A stretch of DNA of 64,000 nucleotides, taken from positions 868,001-932,000 of the forward strand of contig JANHCV010000008.1 of NCBI GenBank assembly GCA_025594325.1, in the 5' to 3' direction. The DNA comes from Blastocladiella emersonii ATCC 22665. Its lineage: Eukaryota > Blastocladiomycota > Blastocladiomycetes > Blastocladiales > Blastocladiaceae. Below are positions 42,497 through 53,823 of this stretch, one piece after another; positions within the stretch are counted from its first letter, which is position 1; each line of letters opens with the position of its first letter. Under the pieces are notes generated by a model. That model saw only the letters and a program-made list of their open reading frames with translations, was not told where the DNA came from and searched no databases. Both the position numbers and the translations under genes were made by a program.

Positions 42497-42655
42497 CGTA
42501 CAGCAGCTGTGCAAAACCATCGGTAAGGTAAGTTCTTCTCGCGCACTCGCTACACGCGAGCTTCTTCAATCGACACCGCGCTGTTGTTCGCTGCGTGAGG
42601 GCTCTATCGCGTTGGCGGTGACTCGAGGGATCGCTTGCTCCGCGCCGCTCATTTC

Positions 42656-42661
42656 CACGTG
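42656..42661. promoter_or_regulatory. E-box CACGTG, 93 bp upstream of copy 13
   Basis: Same CGCTCATTTCCACGTGGCG as before copy 4. A second site (TATCACATGAAG) lies 40 bp from the start. Confidence 0.5.
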
Positions 42662-42748
42662 GCGCACCGACCTGCCGGTCGCTCGCTCCTGCTCGCGGCC
42701 CCGTATCACATGAAGCACATGAAATTATCCCCAGCGACTTGATACAAC

Positions 42749-44302
42749 ATGACGCTGGAAGTGCCTTTGTGTGCCTCCTCGCTTACACGGACTGATGGTC
42801 GATGCGACGAGCCCGTCTGTGTGCACGGCGACCAAGAAGCTTTGCTGGTGCACACCATGAACCTGCGGCTCCAGCTTATCCGCACGGTGTTAGACTCTCG
42901 AATTGGTCGGTCTGATTCCGCAAACCAGCAGTCGCGCGTCGTGGAATTCGCGACGGCTTTGGATCGCAACGAGCGCCTTCTTTCGGTTGCTGATACACGC
43001 CTTGCCGAGGCGACTTGGCTTGGGACCTCGGGTCGCACGCCCACTTCTAAATCTTTCACGCCCGGTTCTACACCTGCCACGCCTGCTTTCGCACCTGCCG
43101 TGGATGCAATGCCACCACCTAGCGTCGCGCGACGCAGGTTGCCACCTTCTTGCGGCGAATCGGTCCGCTCGCTGCGCCATCAATCGCCACCGCGCCACCG
43201 CTCGCGCTCGCGTGAGACCACGGCGCCGGGCACTTGTCGACTAGCCTTGCTCCCCGACGTGTCGCATGAAGAAGCGCTATATCGGCGTTTCATGAAAAGC
43301 GTGCCTCCCTTCTGGATTCTGGTGAAAGCCACCACGCTTGCAACCATGCCGTCGTGCCGCTCCATTTGGGACGCAGACAAGTTTCTTTCGCTCCTTCGCG
43401 ACGCGCTGCCGCGCATACCCTTGGCGCTCGCTCTGATCGCGACACGCAGCCGTGTTCCGCACAAGCTTTTCATCACGTACGCGGTTCTGCTGCGCGAGCG
43501 GACCAGCGACGAGGACACGGCTCGTATCTTTCTCGACGTGGCCAGCAGAAAGTGGGACCCCAAATGGGTCGCGCAGTGGCTCAAGGTGACGCCGAGGGGT
43601 CGAACGCGCGACGATATCTGGGCATTCTACGACGAGTTCTGCGCCGTGTTGAACAAGCAGGTCGAGCTGACGCCCAACGTCTCCTGCGAGCAACACGTGA
43701 AACGCGGCTTTGGCAAAAAGATTTTCTACGACCTGCGCTGGGACATGGCGCCAATCGTCTCCATTCTGACGGACCCCAGGTGCTCGCTAGAGGACGTGGC
43801 CGCCGGCCTCATTGAAACATACGTAACGCCATTGCCACGCTCTCTATCCAGACGATCGTCCTATCATCGGCCCGCCAGTGGGCTGGATTCGCGCGCTGCT
43901 GCGCCCAAGCGCTGCGGATTTTGTCACAGCTACAACGTACTCCACGAAATGGCCGAGTTCCACCAGGTGCCCCACGATTCGCCCGATTGTGACCTGCTCA
44001 AGCGCCCGGCCCAGCTCGCCCAGCTGTTCACCAATGCTGTGTGCGGCTTTCAGCTCGGCCCACTGCACGCGCCTCCCGCCAGCACATCGGACTCAGAACT
44101 GCAGCAACTGACTCGTCAATGGGCAGAGACACTGCGATGCACGCGGATCCCGCCTGGAACGCGTTGCACCGATTCGCGAGCTATGAAGTGGTGTCGCGAC
44201 GTGCTCCAGGAGCTGGTAACGCTTCCCGAGGAGGTGCAGGCGCGCGTCCTTCGGCCAATATGGGCCGAGGTCGGCGCACTGTCGGCGCGGCAAAGCCGGT
44301 AG
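42749..44302 (+). CDS. Gag-like family protein, copy 13 (intact)
   Basis: 517 residues from ATG 42749 (MTLEVPLCASSL), context CTTGATACAACATGACG. N-terminal helix TMNLRLQLIRTVLDSRI; short RHRSRSRE stretch. Core: KLFITYAVLLRERTSDEDTA, VAQWLKVTPRGRTRDDIWAF, KIFYDLRWDMAPIVSILTDP. Knuckle: C389 and C392, then HDSPDC. C-terminus: MKWCRDVLQELVTLPEEVQA. It shows what frameshifted copy 4 looked like before its frameshift. The 44303-45479 stretch behind it contains broken coding-like sequence but no supported gene. Confidence 0.8.
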   Translation: MTLEVPLCASSLTRTDGRCDEPVCVHGDQEALLVHTMNLRLQLIRTVLDSRIGRSDSANQQSRVVEFATALDRNERLLSVADTRLAEATWLGTSGRTPTSKSFTPGSTPATPAFAPAVDAMPPPSVARRRLPPSCGESVRSLRHQSPPRHRSRSRETTAPGTCRLALLPDVSHEEALYRRFMKSVPPFWILVKATTLATMPSCRSIWDADKFLSLLRDALPRIPLALALIATRSRVPHKLFITYAVLLRERTSDEDTARIFLDVASRKWDPKWVAQWLKVTPRGRTRDDIWAFYDEFCAVLNKQVELTPNVSCEQHVKRGFGKKIFYDLRWDMAPIVSILTDPRCSLEDVAAGLIETYVTPLPRSLSRRSSYHRPASGLDSRAAAPKRCGFCHSYNVLHEMAEFHQVPHDSPDCDLLKRPAQLAQLFTNAVCGFQLGPLHAPPASTSDSELQQLTRQWAETLRCTRIPPGTRCTDSRAMKWCRDVLQELVTLPEEVQARVLRPIWAEVGALSARQSR

Positions 44303-45479
44303 GAAATACAAAGCGCGTATTTTATTAGCAAGCCCAGATGAGCACACGACTTCCCGCAAATCGGTATCGCTCGGGTTGCGTAGTTACGCGCGAGTCTGAG
44401 TGTGCAAACCTTGCTCGCGATCTCGGGCAGGGGGGCTAAGTGGGGGTGAGCAGGCTAGCCAAACCGTTGTCCCCGACCTCTGCTGCAGGTCACACGTGAG
44501 CTGACCCGCTCGCTGTGCTCCAGCAGCTCGGGTCACTCTGCCTCGTGGCGGCACGGGCCTTTCACCTCACCCACGTGTCCCCCAGCGCCCCCACCCTTCA
44601 GTTGTCGATTTCTCGCACTCTTTCTCTCTGAAATACGTTCGCCCTAACACGTTGATCATCTCGTGGAACTCACGTCCCGCTACGGCTCGACCCCGCCGAC
44701 CAGACGCCGCGTGGCCACCAGCTGTCCGCCAACCTCGCCGCCCCCGCTCTCGCGCAGCCTTCTCCGCTCGATCTTGAGCTCGTCGCCCTCCCCACTCGCA
44801 CCTACCGACGTGCAGGCGGGGCTCGCGGCCCTGCTGGTGCCCGTCCACGCTACAGACCTGCCCCACCCTCCCTTCTGCCCTCGCCGACTCTGCCCCGCTC
44901 CTTGGGCTTCGCCCCTGATCCGCTCGCCGCTCAGCTCGCCGTTCGCCGTTCGCCGGTCGATCGAACGCCTGAGCGCGCAGCCGCTACTTGCATGGTCAGC
45001 CGGCGCTTGGGGCTCTTGAACTTGTGAGCCTCGTCGTGCGCCGCGTCGTCCAGCCCACGCGCATGCACCGATCTGACCGCCATCCTCGTCTCTTCGCTCC
45101 CCTCACGTCTCTCCCTCCCCGGATCCGCTCCCGCCGCGCCAGCTTGCTTTGGTCGCGCTTGAGCATCCGAGAAAGTTTGCTGTGATGCAGGAGCTGTGGA
45201 CTCATGTTGTATCCCACGGTGCCAGCCAATCGCGATGGTTGCTCTGGCGCGTGAGTGCAGCGGGCGATGGTGGAGCTTTATTTGCGGGTGCGTTTCCCCT
45301 CAGTGCAATACAACACACTTGATTATTGCAGTCCGATCGGCGCGAAGGGGCGGCGGGGTGGGTCGTGATGTTCACGCCCGCGTGACTGCCCGTGGCGACC
45401 CAAGCCAAGGAGTGGCTGACGCGTTCCGGAGCGGAGCGACTTGCCCTTTCCTCTCCTCGTACGCGTGATATGTCATCAA

Positions 45480-46856
45480 ATGGAGGCCTCCGGGGCACAC
45501 ACTTGCTGCACCTGTATCGTCGCATGCGTGGGGCCCTGTCCCGTGCACGCGAGCAGCGCGCTAGACTTGCAACTTCCCTCGCGTGAAAGCGCTGCTGCGC
45601 TGATCAGCGCGATGAACAGCCAGCTCGACTTGATCCAGACTACCTTGCGATATCGCATCGGCTCAACTCATCCCCCCTCCTTTATGCAAACTTCGCTCGA
45701 TCTCTCAGCGAGTTCTCGCGAACGTCCGCCTGTCGATGACTTGGTGCAGCGGGTCAAGTCCGCTCAGTTCCACTTCACGGTCCGGGACCCGCTGAACGAG
45801 TCGGTCGGCTTGGAGGTCGACGCACTACTTGCCTCGCTCCTCGCCGCTGGAATTCCTTCCGGCCGTCTCGCCGAAGTCCTTCTCGCCACCCGCGACCGCG
45901 TTCCTCGCGACATTTACCGCGCGTTCGCAATCACGCTGCGCCCCGACATGTCCGACTCGGCCGCGCGAGTGGCAGTCAAAGCCGTCTTTTCGTCGCCGCG
46001 TCCCGCGTGGCTCACTTCGTGGCTTACGTTCGTTGTCAAGCGGCACATGGACGGGCACGTCGTTGTCAAATCCGCGCTCGCAATCGTACGGGACGCGTGC
46101 GGAGACCGATCCGGCGGCACGCGGCTCGCGCACATCAAGGCGCTGTTTGCGGACCGCATCGTTGGTGTGAACGCCGATGCGCTCCGCGACGAGATTGCAG
46201 ACGCGCGGTGCACGCTAAGCGAACTGCTCGCGAAGGGAATCCACCTGGCGCAGGACGCGGGCGAGTCCCGGCCGCGCCAAATTGACGCGCGTGATCCGAT
46301 TTCACGCAGCGTGACGCCGGTCCGCGGCGCGTCACGCTCCTCTCGAATCATCACGTGCGGCTTCTGCCGCGAGCTGCTGGGCGTACCGCACCGCAAGGGT
46401 AAGCTGCCAAAGGCGGACGGACACACGGCCGACACGTGCGACCGCGTCATCAACCCGACGAACGCGGCCGTCACGGTGCACCTGGCCCTTCGCACGTTCC
46501 CGCACGCGACTCACTCGCGGGTCTCTGCGCCGCCCCGCGTCGGCTCGCTCGAGGCGATCATCCGTTGCGAAGACGACATGCTCGAGGACGTTCGCGTGCT
46601 CGCGCGCGAAATGAAACCGTACTGCGACGACAGTAACGCGGGGCGGCTTGGGTACGCGGTCCTGCGCGAGCTCCAGACCGTCCAGCCCGCCAAAGTGCGT
46701 GCGATGGCCGTCTTCAAGATGATCACGGTGCTCCACCGGATGGACCGCGCGCCAGCCGGCCAATCAGTTGAACTCACCCGCGATGACGCCGTGCGGCACT
46801 TGCGCGATGTCGAGTCGCGGATTGGGATTGGATACCGTCAACTGAAAGGAAAGTAA
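45480..46856 (+). CDS. Gag-like family protein, copy 14 (intact, Cys-rich start)
   Basis: The first ATG in frame is 45480 (MEASGAHTCCTCIV), giving 458 residues; the TTG at 45441 is not a start. The Cys-rich leader and missing RS domain match copy 9. N-terminal helix AMNSQLDLIQTTLRYRI; core PRDIYRAFAITLRPDMSD, RPAWLTSWLTFVVKRHMDGH, HIKALFADRIVGVNAD. Knuckle: C293 and C296, then HTADTC. An interrupted palindrome TCACGCCCGCGTGA lies about 110 bp upstream in place of the E-box. Confidence 0.77.
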   Translation: MEASGAHTCCTCIVACVGPCPVHASSALDLQLPSRESAAALISAMNSQLDLIQTTLRYRIGSTHPPSFMQTSLDLSASSRERPPVDDLVQRVKSAQFHFTVRDPLNESVGLEVDALLASLLAAGIPSGRLAEVLLATRDRVPRDIYRAFAITLRPDMSDSAARVAVKAVFSSPRPAWLTSWLTFVVKRHMDGHVVVKSALAIVRDACGDRSGGTRLAHIKALFADRIVGVNADALRDEIADARCTLSELLAKGIHLAQDAGESRPRQIDARDPISRSVTPVRGASRSSRIITCGFCRELLGVPHRKGKLPKADGHTADTCDRVINPTNAAVTVHLALRTFPHATHSRVSAPPRVGSLEAIIRCEDDMLEDVRVLAREMKPYCDDSNAGRLGYAVLRELQTVQPAKVRAMAVFKMITVLHRMDRAPAGQSVELTRDDAVRHLRDVESRIGIGYRQLKGK

Positions 46857-47117
46857 TAGAGCGAGTTGTTGACAAGTTGCCGCAGCAACAGTTCATGTGA
46901 GCCGCGTGTGCAATGGTGAGTGTTTTAGTCACGGCTGTCCAAGGTTAATTAGATCGTGAAGCCGCAAGCTACACTATCAAAACGGGTTGCATCAGGCACA
47001 CAGGGAGAATGGACCAGCAGCGCCGTTCGCAGCAGAGTGGCGCAACGCGTTCCTACGAGTGGCCGCCGCCCGCGCAACGGCCGCTCCCCGCTCAATACAC
47101 ATGTCTCGCCCCCTGCT

Positions 47118-48614
47118 ATGAATACGCCGAGTGGCACTCCATGCAACCTATTTCTCGCTCTATCCCCAACGGATTTCGACCGCGACCTGGCGTCTGCCGT
47201 GGCGGCGTTCGATCGTGCCGCGGTCGCGGATGAACTTGAGACCGCATCCAGCAGGGAGCTTGCCGTTCTCGAGCAGGGAGCGCTTTGCAACATCCTTTCT
47301 TGCCGTCTTGACTTGCTTCGGGCTGCGTTGCGCGCGCGCGTCACACCTGAAGCCGTTTTGGCGGAGCCAATCGTTGGAGCGTCCCATGCCTTGTTCAACA
47401 CCCAATCGACATGGACGGCGATCGCCAAGCTTATTGTTACCAAACCGACTATCGAATTTTGTACGGATCTGACTGTATCCGCCCTCCCTGTGGTGGAATC
47501 ACTCGTGCAGGGACCGGCTCTGCTTTCAGCTGCGGCCGAGCCGCTCGCGACCGAACTCGAACTCTCCGCATCATCGTCCGAGCTGGATTATCACGAACCG
47601 GTCTTGGCCACCACGGTGTCGGTGTACTCGGCAGCTCCCAATCCAACGCAACCGGCAACTGCACCAGACCTTACGTCCCGCCCCGAGGCAAAACCCAAAC
47701 TGGCGCTTGCGCTGAATCACACCCTGCTTTCCGCGTGCGCGACCCTCGGACCGTACATTCGCGCCATCGAGCTCGGCCACGAAACGGACGACTTCGACTA
47801 CGACGCGATTTGCCGTGCTGCCGAGTCCATGGTTGAGCTTCTCTCAATCGGAGTCGAGCCAGGCCGCCTCGCGCACGCGTTGATCGACTCGCACGACCGC
47901 GTCCCGTCCAGCATCTACCGCGCCTACGCGATCGTGCTTTTGCCCGAGATGCCCGACGACGCAGCGCGTGCTGCCGTGCTATCCGTGTTCGGTTCACTGA
48001 GGCCGGCGTGGGTCGCGAACTGGATCAGGTATGCCGTGAAACCGAAACCGGACCGGCAGTTCAAGCTCCAGGGACTGTCGCATTTTGCGCTGCGGATTCT
48101 GGTCAACTCGGATTCGGGGTTCGCGACCCGCTCTGCATGCGTGCACATCAAGTCCCTTTTCATCGACCGCTTTGCTTGGGTTGATCAGTCAGCGCTCGCC
48201 CAGCGGATTAACGATCCGGAGTGCAAGCTCAAGGAGCTGTTCAAGGCTGCGTTTGGCTTGTACGAACGGACCGCTGCTCCCTTTGACCAGCAACCGAAGT
48301 CGCCCCTTGCTGTTTCCGCTGGCCCTTCTGTTGCCGCCGACCGTGTGCCGCTTACCTCCAAGCCTGTCATCAAAACACCGCCAAGGAAGCTATTGACGCG
48401 AAAGTCGATCCAGATGCCGCTTGCGCGTGATGAGCCGCACGTGGAGCAACCCGTCTCGATTTTAGCTCGCGGACTGCTGCTTCCTTCGATTGTCGCAAGG
48501 ACGTGGCCCACCCAGCTTTGGGCCATTCTGCTTCCGCGGGCCGCCCGCCGCCCAAAATCCTTGAACTGGGTGAGATCGAATGCTCAACCCTTGCCGCTCA
48601 GACAATTGATGTGA
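47118..48614 (+). CDS. Gag-like family protein, copy 15, lacking the zinc knuckle
   Basis: 498 residues from ATG 47118 (MNTPSGTPCNLFLALSP); promoter and first third duplicated as copy 6. Core at about 235-395 (SSIYRAYAIVLLPEMPDDAA, RPAWVANWIRYAVKPKPDRQ, HIKSLFIDRFAWVDQ). After it the frame runs without a CX2C/HX4C knuckle into sequence that overlaps, in another frame, the start of copy 16. It looks like a deletion or unequal crossover that joined the front of one copy to the front of the next. Whether the product works is unknown. Confidence 0.65.
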   Translation: MNTPSGTPCNLFLALSPTDFDRDLASAVAAFDRAAVADELETASSRELAVLEQGALCNILSCRLDLLRAALRARVTPEAVLAEPIVGASHALFNTQSTWTAIAKLIVTKPTIEFCTDLTVSALPVVESLVQGPALLSAAAEPLATELELSASSSELDYHEPVLATTVSVYSAAPNPTQPATAPDLTSRPEAKPKLALALNHTLLSACATLGPYIRAIELGHETDDFDYDAICRAAESMVELLSIGVEPGRLAHALIDSHDRVPSSIYRAYAIVLLPEMPDDAARAAVLSVFGSLRPAWVANWIRYAVKPKPDRQFKLQGLSHFALRILVNSDSGFATRSACVHIKSLFIDRFAWVDQSALAQRINDPECKLKELFKAAFGLYERTAAPFDQQPKSPLAVSAGPSVAADRVPLTSKPVIKTPPRKLLTRKSIQMPLARDEPHVEQPVSILARGLLLPSIVARTWPTQLWAILLPRAARRPKSLNWVRSNAQPLPLRQLM

Positions 48615-49210
48615 TTGGTGCTTCGGCCGCTCGCTCTGCCCGGCCATCCGATCCGCGCCCTTTATCGCCACGGCTTCCTTCGCGACCTCCCGCTTTGCAC
48701 CACCCCGACTCTCTAGTGGTTTGCCATCGCGGCGCGGAGTTTGACGTGGATCTCGGCCACGCACTCCGCGACTGTGGCCCTGCCCTCCGGCTAACACAAA
48801 CCATGCACCGCGACTACACGTTCCAATCAGGTGCCGAGTTCATGGACGCGCTCCAGCGCTTTGCGCCCAATTTTGGTCTCGCGAGCCTTCTCCTCACCGC
48901 TTCCCGGTGCGTGCCGCGGCCGCTTTACCATGTCTACTCGCTGTTCATGCGCGAGGGCATGCCGGACGACTTGGCGCGAGAGCTGTTCTTCAACGCCCTC
49001 GACCCGGCTTGGAAGCGCGACTGGGTCCGCTAGTGGATCGCGCTCACGCCGCAACCTGGAGAGTCTGTGTGGTGCTTCTACGGCACGTTCCGCGCGGTGC
49101 TGTCCGAGGATGCCGTCGTTGACCGCGACCCCGCACTGCGCCAGCTCAAGCTCGTCTTTACCGACAAACTGTACGCGGGGCTCCGGAACGTGCCGGGCCC
49201 CGTCATCGTG
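48503..49210 (+). pseudogene. Gag-like family copy 16, 5' part
   Basis: Proline-rich linker, then core: PRPLYHVYSLFMREGMPDDL, KRDWVR, TAG at 49031-49033, then WIALTPQPGESVWCFYGTF and FTDKLYAGLRNVPGPVI. At the TAG position paralogues have Arg, Gln or Glu. The family match ends at about 49210. The expected next residues are found at 60069. The start of the gene is not identifiable because it is fused to copy 15. Confidence 0.65.
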
Positions 49211-49789
49211 AAACGCCATTTTGGCGCTGGAACCAGGCTAGCCGATTGGAGCTCGCAGGAGACCCGATTGGACCTGCAACCTGACCCGACTGGGCCTGGC
49301 TATACCCGACCGCGCCTGAGGTGACCCGATTCCTCATGGAAATAAATTAAATGAGGTCAGCCCCGGACTCGAAGACTTAGACACGTAAATCGATGAGCTC
49401 AAATTCTACCTCAAGAATTAAATGATGGATTCGCGGCCCGAAACGCTCGATCAAGGAAGAAAGTGCTCCCTGAAAGGGAGCGCTATCTGAGGAGAGACGG
49501 TGCAATAATGAGGAGAAGCGAACGAGCTCGAGATATATACAGGTACGCCAGCGCAAGAATTCTGAAATCCTAGCGAACTGCAGCCGCGGAACAGAATGAA
49601 CGCGTGCGAGTCTGCTTCGTGTAGTGCGGGCCGAGTATCAGGTTGAGGACGGCGACGATTGAGCTGTTGTTGATGATTGCGCGGCCGCGCGCGGGGTTGG
49701 AGTTGACTCGCCCATCCGCGTGCGCACGATGACGCCCGTCTCGCTGCAGCGGCGGTCAACCACGAGCGTGTCGGATCACGGCGAACTCG

Positions 49790-50930
49790 CGCGCGCGACC
49801 GCCGTCGTACCGGCACTTGACGAACTGCACCAGGTGGCCGATGCGGTGGGGATTCCGGCCGTCGTCGGTCACGGTCGTGCAGAGCACGCCATCGCGGGCC
49901 ACGCGACCGTGTTACAACTTCTGCCGCGCGTGCGCGATCTGCTCGATCGGGCGCCAAAGCAGCGCCGCCGACGTCATGGCGATCTTGGCCTGCTTGAAGA
50001 CGCCGATGGTCACGTCGGGCAAAAAGTCGCGGTCGCCGTCGCGCGCCGTAGCCGCGGAGCCACACACGAGGAGAAGCGGACAGCGACGAGATCGGGACGA
50101 GGCGGTGGTCGACGCGGCGCGCGCGAGGTGAGCACGTGCGAGTACACGTGGAAGATGGACGTGAGCAGGTCGGGGCGGAACACGGCCAGGTCGGCGAGCG
50201 CGTAGGCAGCGAGCGGCGAAGCCCGTCGCCCCACTCCTCGTCACCGCCGCCGTGGTCGGTCGCGCCACCTGACTCGCCAGGCCGCCGCCGCCACTGGCGG
50301 GCCTGCCGAAATACACGTCGGCCTCGGGCTGCACGATCTCGAAATGCTAGTACAGCGGCGGAGTCTCGAGCCACTCGTGCATGAACACGGGCAGGCGGAC
50401 GAGGGCCACGAAGTCGGCGAAGGCGCGCATGATGGCGAGGAGCGACTCGACGACGGCGATGGTCTTCATGGTGCACAGGCCGACGGCGACCACGTTGACA
50501 AACACCGGGTAGATCGTGGCCTCGACGGTGATGGACTCGGACCGCGAGCGGCGAAAGGGCGAGGAGAAGGGCAGCGCCGGCGACGCGTAGTAAGTGAGCG
50601 GCTCTACGACCGACTTGCGCGACGGCGGGTCACGCTTGCGCATGTCGCGCTCGGCGCGCAGCGTCTGCAGGGTCGCACGCGCGCCACGCGCCGCGGCGAC
50701 GCTATCTCGCGGGTGAGATGTGGCAAATAGTCGGCGGGAAGGGAGGTGGGGTGCATGATGTTGTTGTGCTTGAGCCGCGGGTCCAGGTGCAGCTCCTTGC
50801 AGGACCCGAACAAGACCGTGACGGCCGCAGCGTGGTGTAGCGGGCGCGCCTACTCGGTCGCGAGCAAGCGGGCACGCAGGCCGAGCTCGAGCGAAGAGGT
50901 GGCGGCCGGCGGTAGTGGGTAAAGCTTCAT
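49790..50930 (-). pseudogene. Degenerate transposon gene, minus strand
   Basis: It starts MKLYPLPPAATSSLELGLRA, continues across an in-frame TAG near 50850 (RPLHHAAAVTVLFGSCKELH), and then in other frames (VFVNVVAVGLCTMKTIAVVE; VFMHEWLETPPLY, TAG near 50346, HFEIVQPEADVYFG). A later stretch reads IGVFKQAKIAMTSAALLWRP. Stops and frame changes are too many for a working gene unless several introns are missed. No family recognised. Confidence 0.4.
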
Positions 50931-51221
50931 GGGGCGCCGGCAACAGCGAGCGGGGGGGAGAGTGAGGGCAGCCCGCTCCGGGACTTGGCGTTTTTTCGAG
51001 CAGCGGTCGAGCGGCAGAGGCCCTGTCAACCAGTCACATGAGCCCCGGTGACGTCGGCGCACCTGCGTTTCGCTCGCGCCGATCGACGCCACCGGCTCGC
51101 CCTCACTTGAGCGCCCGCCCGCCACCCCGCGCAGCCCGCTCTTCCATCCGCCCTCACGAGCACGACACCCTGGCGATCCGCCACCCGACCACCACCCGAT
51201 CCCTGCCCATCCTCCTCACCA

Positions 51222-52279
51222 TGGCGGACTGTGTCGCGCGTCCGTGACGCTCCGTCTCCTCCCCGTCGCGCTCGCGCTCGCGGTCCTCAAGCTCCCGCCT
51301 GGCCTCGCCGGCATGACCACGCTCGGCCACCGCCTCAAGACCCTCGGCAAACATACGCTCGCTCTCCCCCACGGTTCTGGAAGCGTATGCGTCAGCCTGG
51401 CCGTCCCCGCGCTCCGTGAGCACCGCGCTGACAGCGCTGCATCGTCCCGACACCGTCTAGGCTTCGATCGCGACGCGGCTTCTGCCCTAACGTGTGCGAC
51501 AAGACCACGCTCTCGGGGCGTCCCCAGCGTGACCCGCGGCATCGCCGCCCGCTCGTCTGGCTTTACACGTCGTCGACGTACGCGATACGCTTGCCCGCGG
51601 TGCCGCAACGCGTACTTCTCGACTGACCTCTCATCCCCGCGACTGCTAGGCACCATGCCCCCGTGGTTCGAGCACTTTTAGTACCACGTCATCTTCGACA
51701 CGGACGGCGAGTTCGTGCCCGCCGTCGCCGACGTCGAGCTGGTGGTGCGCGTCCTGTACTAGGTCTACGCCGTGGTCGACCGCATCTCGCACGCGCATGC
51801 GCGCCCAAGGGCTACCACCACGCCACGTCCGTGTTCTACTCGGGCCGCACTCCGTGCCACGAGGACCACGCCGGCCGCCGTGACAAGATGATCGAGGCCG
51901 CTGGCGACTGGTTATCTAGTCGTGGACCCGAAACCCCGAGATCGCGGTCGTGGAGAAGACGGCGACCTGCAAGAACAAGGTCGCGGCCGCCGAGTTCATG
52001 GCCGTGCTCAACAAGACCGTCCCCGTTTCGCCCTGCGACTGCCCGCCCGACATCGTGTCCCAGACGCTGCGCGAGGCCGTGTTCATTCATCTCGCACGAG
52101 GTCGTCGTGTTCGACGTGAGAACGTCATGTTGCCAAGGTCGCGGGCCCCAGCGCGACGCCAAGTCGGAGGTCGCGGTCGCGGTCGTGGTCGCGGGCGCCC
52201 CTCAAGCGCACGCGCGAGCTGCGCGAGGAGTACGCGAATGGCCGGAGCAGGCGATCTGCGTTTGTTGGGTGATGCATTG
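51222..52279 (+). pseudogene. Degenerate transposon gene, plus strand, divergent to the previous one
   Basis: Coding-like pieces in different frames include TLRLLPVALALAVLKLPPGL, CPRCRNAYFSTD, PPWFEHF, TAG, YHVIFDTDGEFVPAVADVE and TCKNKVAAAEFMAVLNKTVP. The divergent two-gene layout parallels the 7.2-kb element. Function not recognised. The following 52280-52712 holds CGACTTTTC-type repeats and no gene. Confidence 0.35.
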
Positions 52280-52712
52280 AATTCGAGTGTCTTTCTCTGA
52301 TCAATTTCTCTTTTCTTTTCGATTTGCTAGCTGTATTTCGAGGAGCTGATTTTTTGCAGCGTGAAAAACGCGCTTAGTGCAGGAAACCCGATTGGGTTGG
52401 TTGTGAGGCCGAGTTTCAATTGAATCTGGCGAGGTCCAATCGGGCCTCCGGGGTCCGATTAGAGACCTTGCGAAAAGTCGGGCCCGACTTTCGTCCTGGC
52501 CCCACGCATTCAGCCACGCGGTGTGGCGTAATGCACAGGCCCGCGCGAGCACCGGCCCCGACTTTTCTAGGGGGACCCGACTTTTCTCGGGGTCGGTCCT
52601 GCGCGAGCGCTCGAGGTGCCAGATCAGGGACCAGTCGAGCGGGGAGGGTCTCGCGAGCCCCCACGGCAAAGCCTCGGGGCCAACGTGGCCCGCGCGCGCG
52701 TGAGGCAAGCCA

Positions 52713-52731
52713 CATCGCAAAACCTGCAGCA
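52713..52731 (+). repeat. Left terminal inverted repeat of the 7.2-kb transposon
   Basis: CATCGCAAAACCTGCAGCA; the inner neighbour is ACCGCTCTGGCCCGGATC rather than the GCGGTTCGGGG of the other ends. The 52732-53823 stretch is GC-rich, with a 32-bp tandem duplication at 53565-53628 and no supported gene. Confidence 0.75.
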
Positions 52732-53564
52732 CCGCTCTGGCCCGGATCTGAGCCAGACTGCGCTTCTGGGCCGGATCCGGCTCAGACGCCGGCGGCGGGG
52801 TGGGCGCGCGCGGAGGGGCTGGGGTGTTGGGGCGGGATCCGGCCCAGATGAGCCGTCTGGCTCAGATCCGGGCCAGATCTGGTTGCCGGGCCCAGATCCG
52901 GCCCAGACGGGGGACTTGGCCGCGAGCTGCAGCTGCCATGGCCGCGAGCCGCGGCGGCGGGACGGTGGGACGCGGTGTCAAGTATCAAATGCATGTATTG
53001 ATTGCTATGGGTCGATCCGCGGGGCGAGGGCGAGCGAGAGTGGTCGCTGCGCAACGTGGTCGCGATGCCCGCCGCGGGCGACGCCATACCCGCCCACCAG
53101 GGACTGGTGGACAGCGTGGGGACGCGGCAGCAGCGACCACCGCGGCGGCGGCGGCCACCGTGCGTAGCGGTGGCTGCTGAGCTGATGCGATGGCCGCGAG
53201 TCGGCCCGGCCGGCCACACGGCCGCTGCGGTGGCACGGTCCGCGGCGGCGGCAGCGCGAGGTCCGGCGCGCGAGGACGGCGGCGACTTGACCCGCGCCGG
53301 GTCTTGAGCGAGGTGGCGCGTGTCGGAACGATCCGGCGGCGACGGCTTCACCGCCACCGTCTTCTGCGCGGCGGGCCCAAGACGCGCGCGCGAGAGATCT
53401 CGACGAACGCCAAGGCGCGGCGAGCCGCCGAGGCACGGTCGCGCGCGGCGGCACGCTTGTCGGGCGGCTCAGCGCTGTCGATGATGCCTGTCGACCCGCG
53501 AAAACGAGTAGGCGGAGTGCGGGCCATAGGTCGCGGCGCGCGCAGCCAATGCGACCGCCGCCAC

Positions 53565-53628
53565 GGAGCCGCGGGCGAGCGAGAACCGGCGTCGGCGGAG
53601 CCGCGGGCGAGCGAGAACCGGCGTCGGC
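53565..53628 (+). repeat. 32-bp tandem duplication
   Basis: Two copies beginning GGAGCCGCGGGCGAGCGAGA. It lies inside the transposon, outside any supported gene. Confidence 0.65.
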
Positions 53629-53823
53629 GGAGATGGTGGTGGGCCAGCGACCGTCGGGACCGCGCGTGAAGTTGCAGCCGTGTGCGACCAGCCGTGCGCG
53701 ACCGACGGACTCGGGTGAGGCAAAGAATGCAATGAAGCCGAGCCGGACTAGCCCATGGCGGCTGCAGACGTGGTGGAGAGGAGGGGCGAGCGCGGCGGGG
53801 TGGGGATGGTGGGCGAGCGTTGC

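Noticed and set aside
46956-47117. Longer N-terminus for copy 15 starting upstream of 47118
   Set aside because: The ATG at 47118 carries the conserved MNTPS.TPCN start shared with copy 6; the upstream extension is not conserved as protein.
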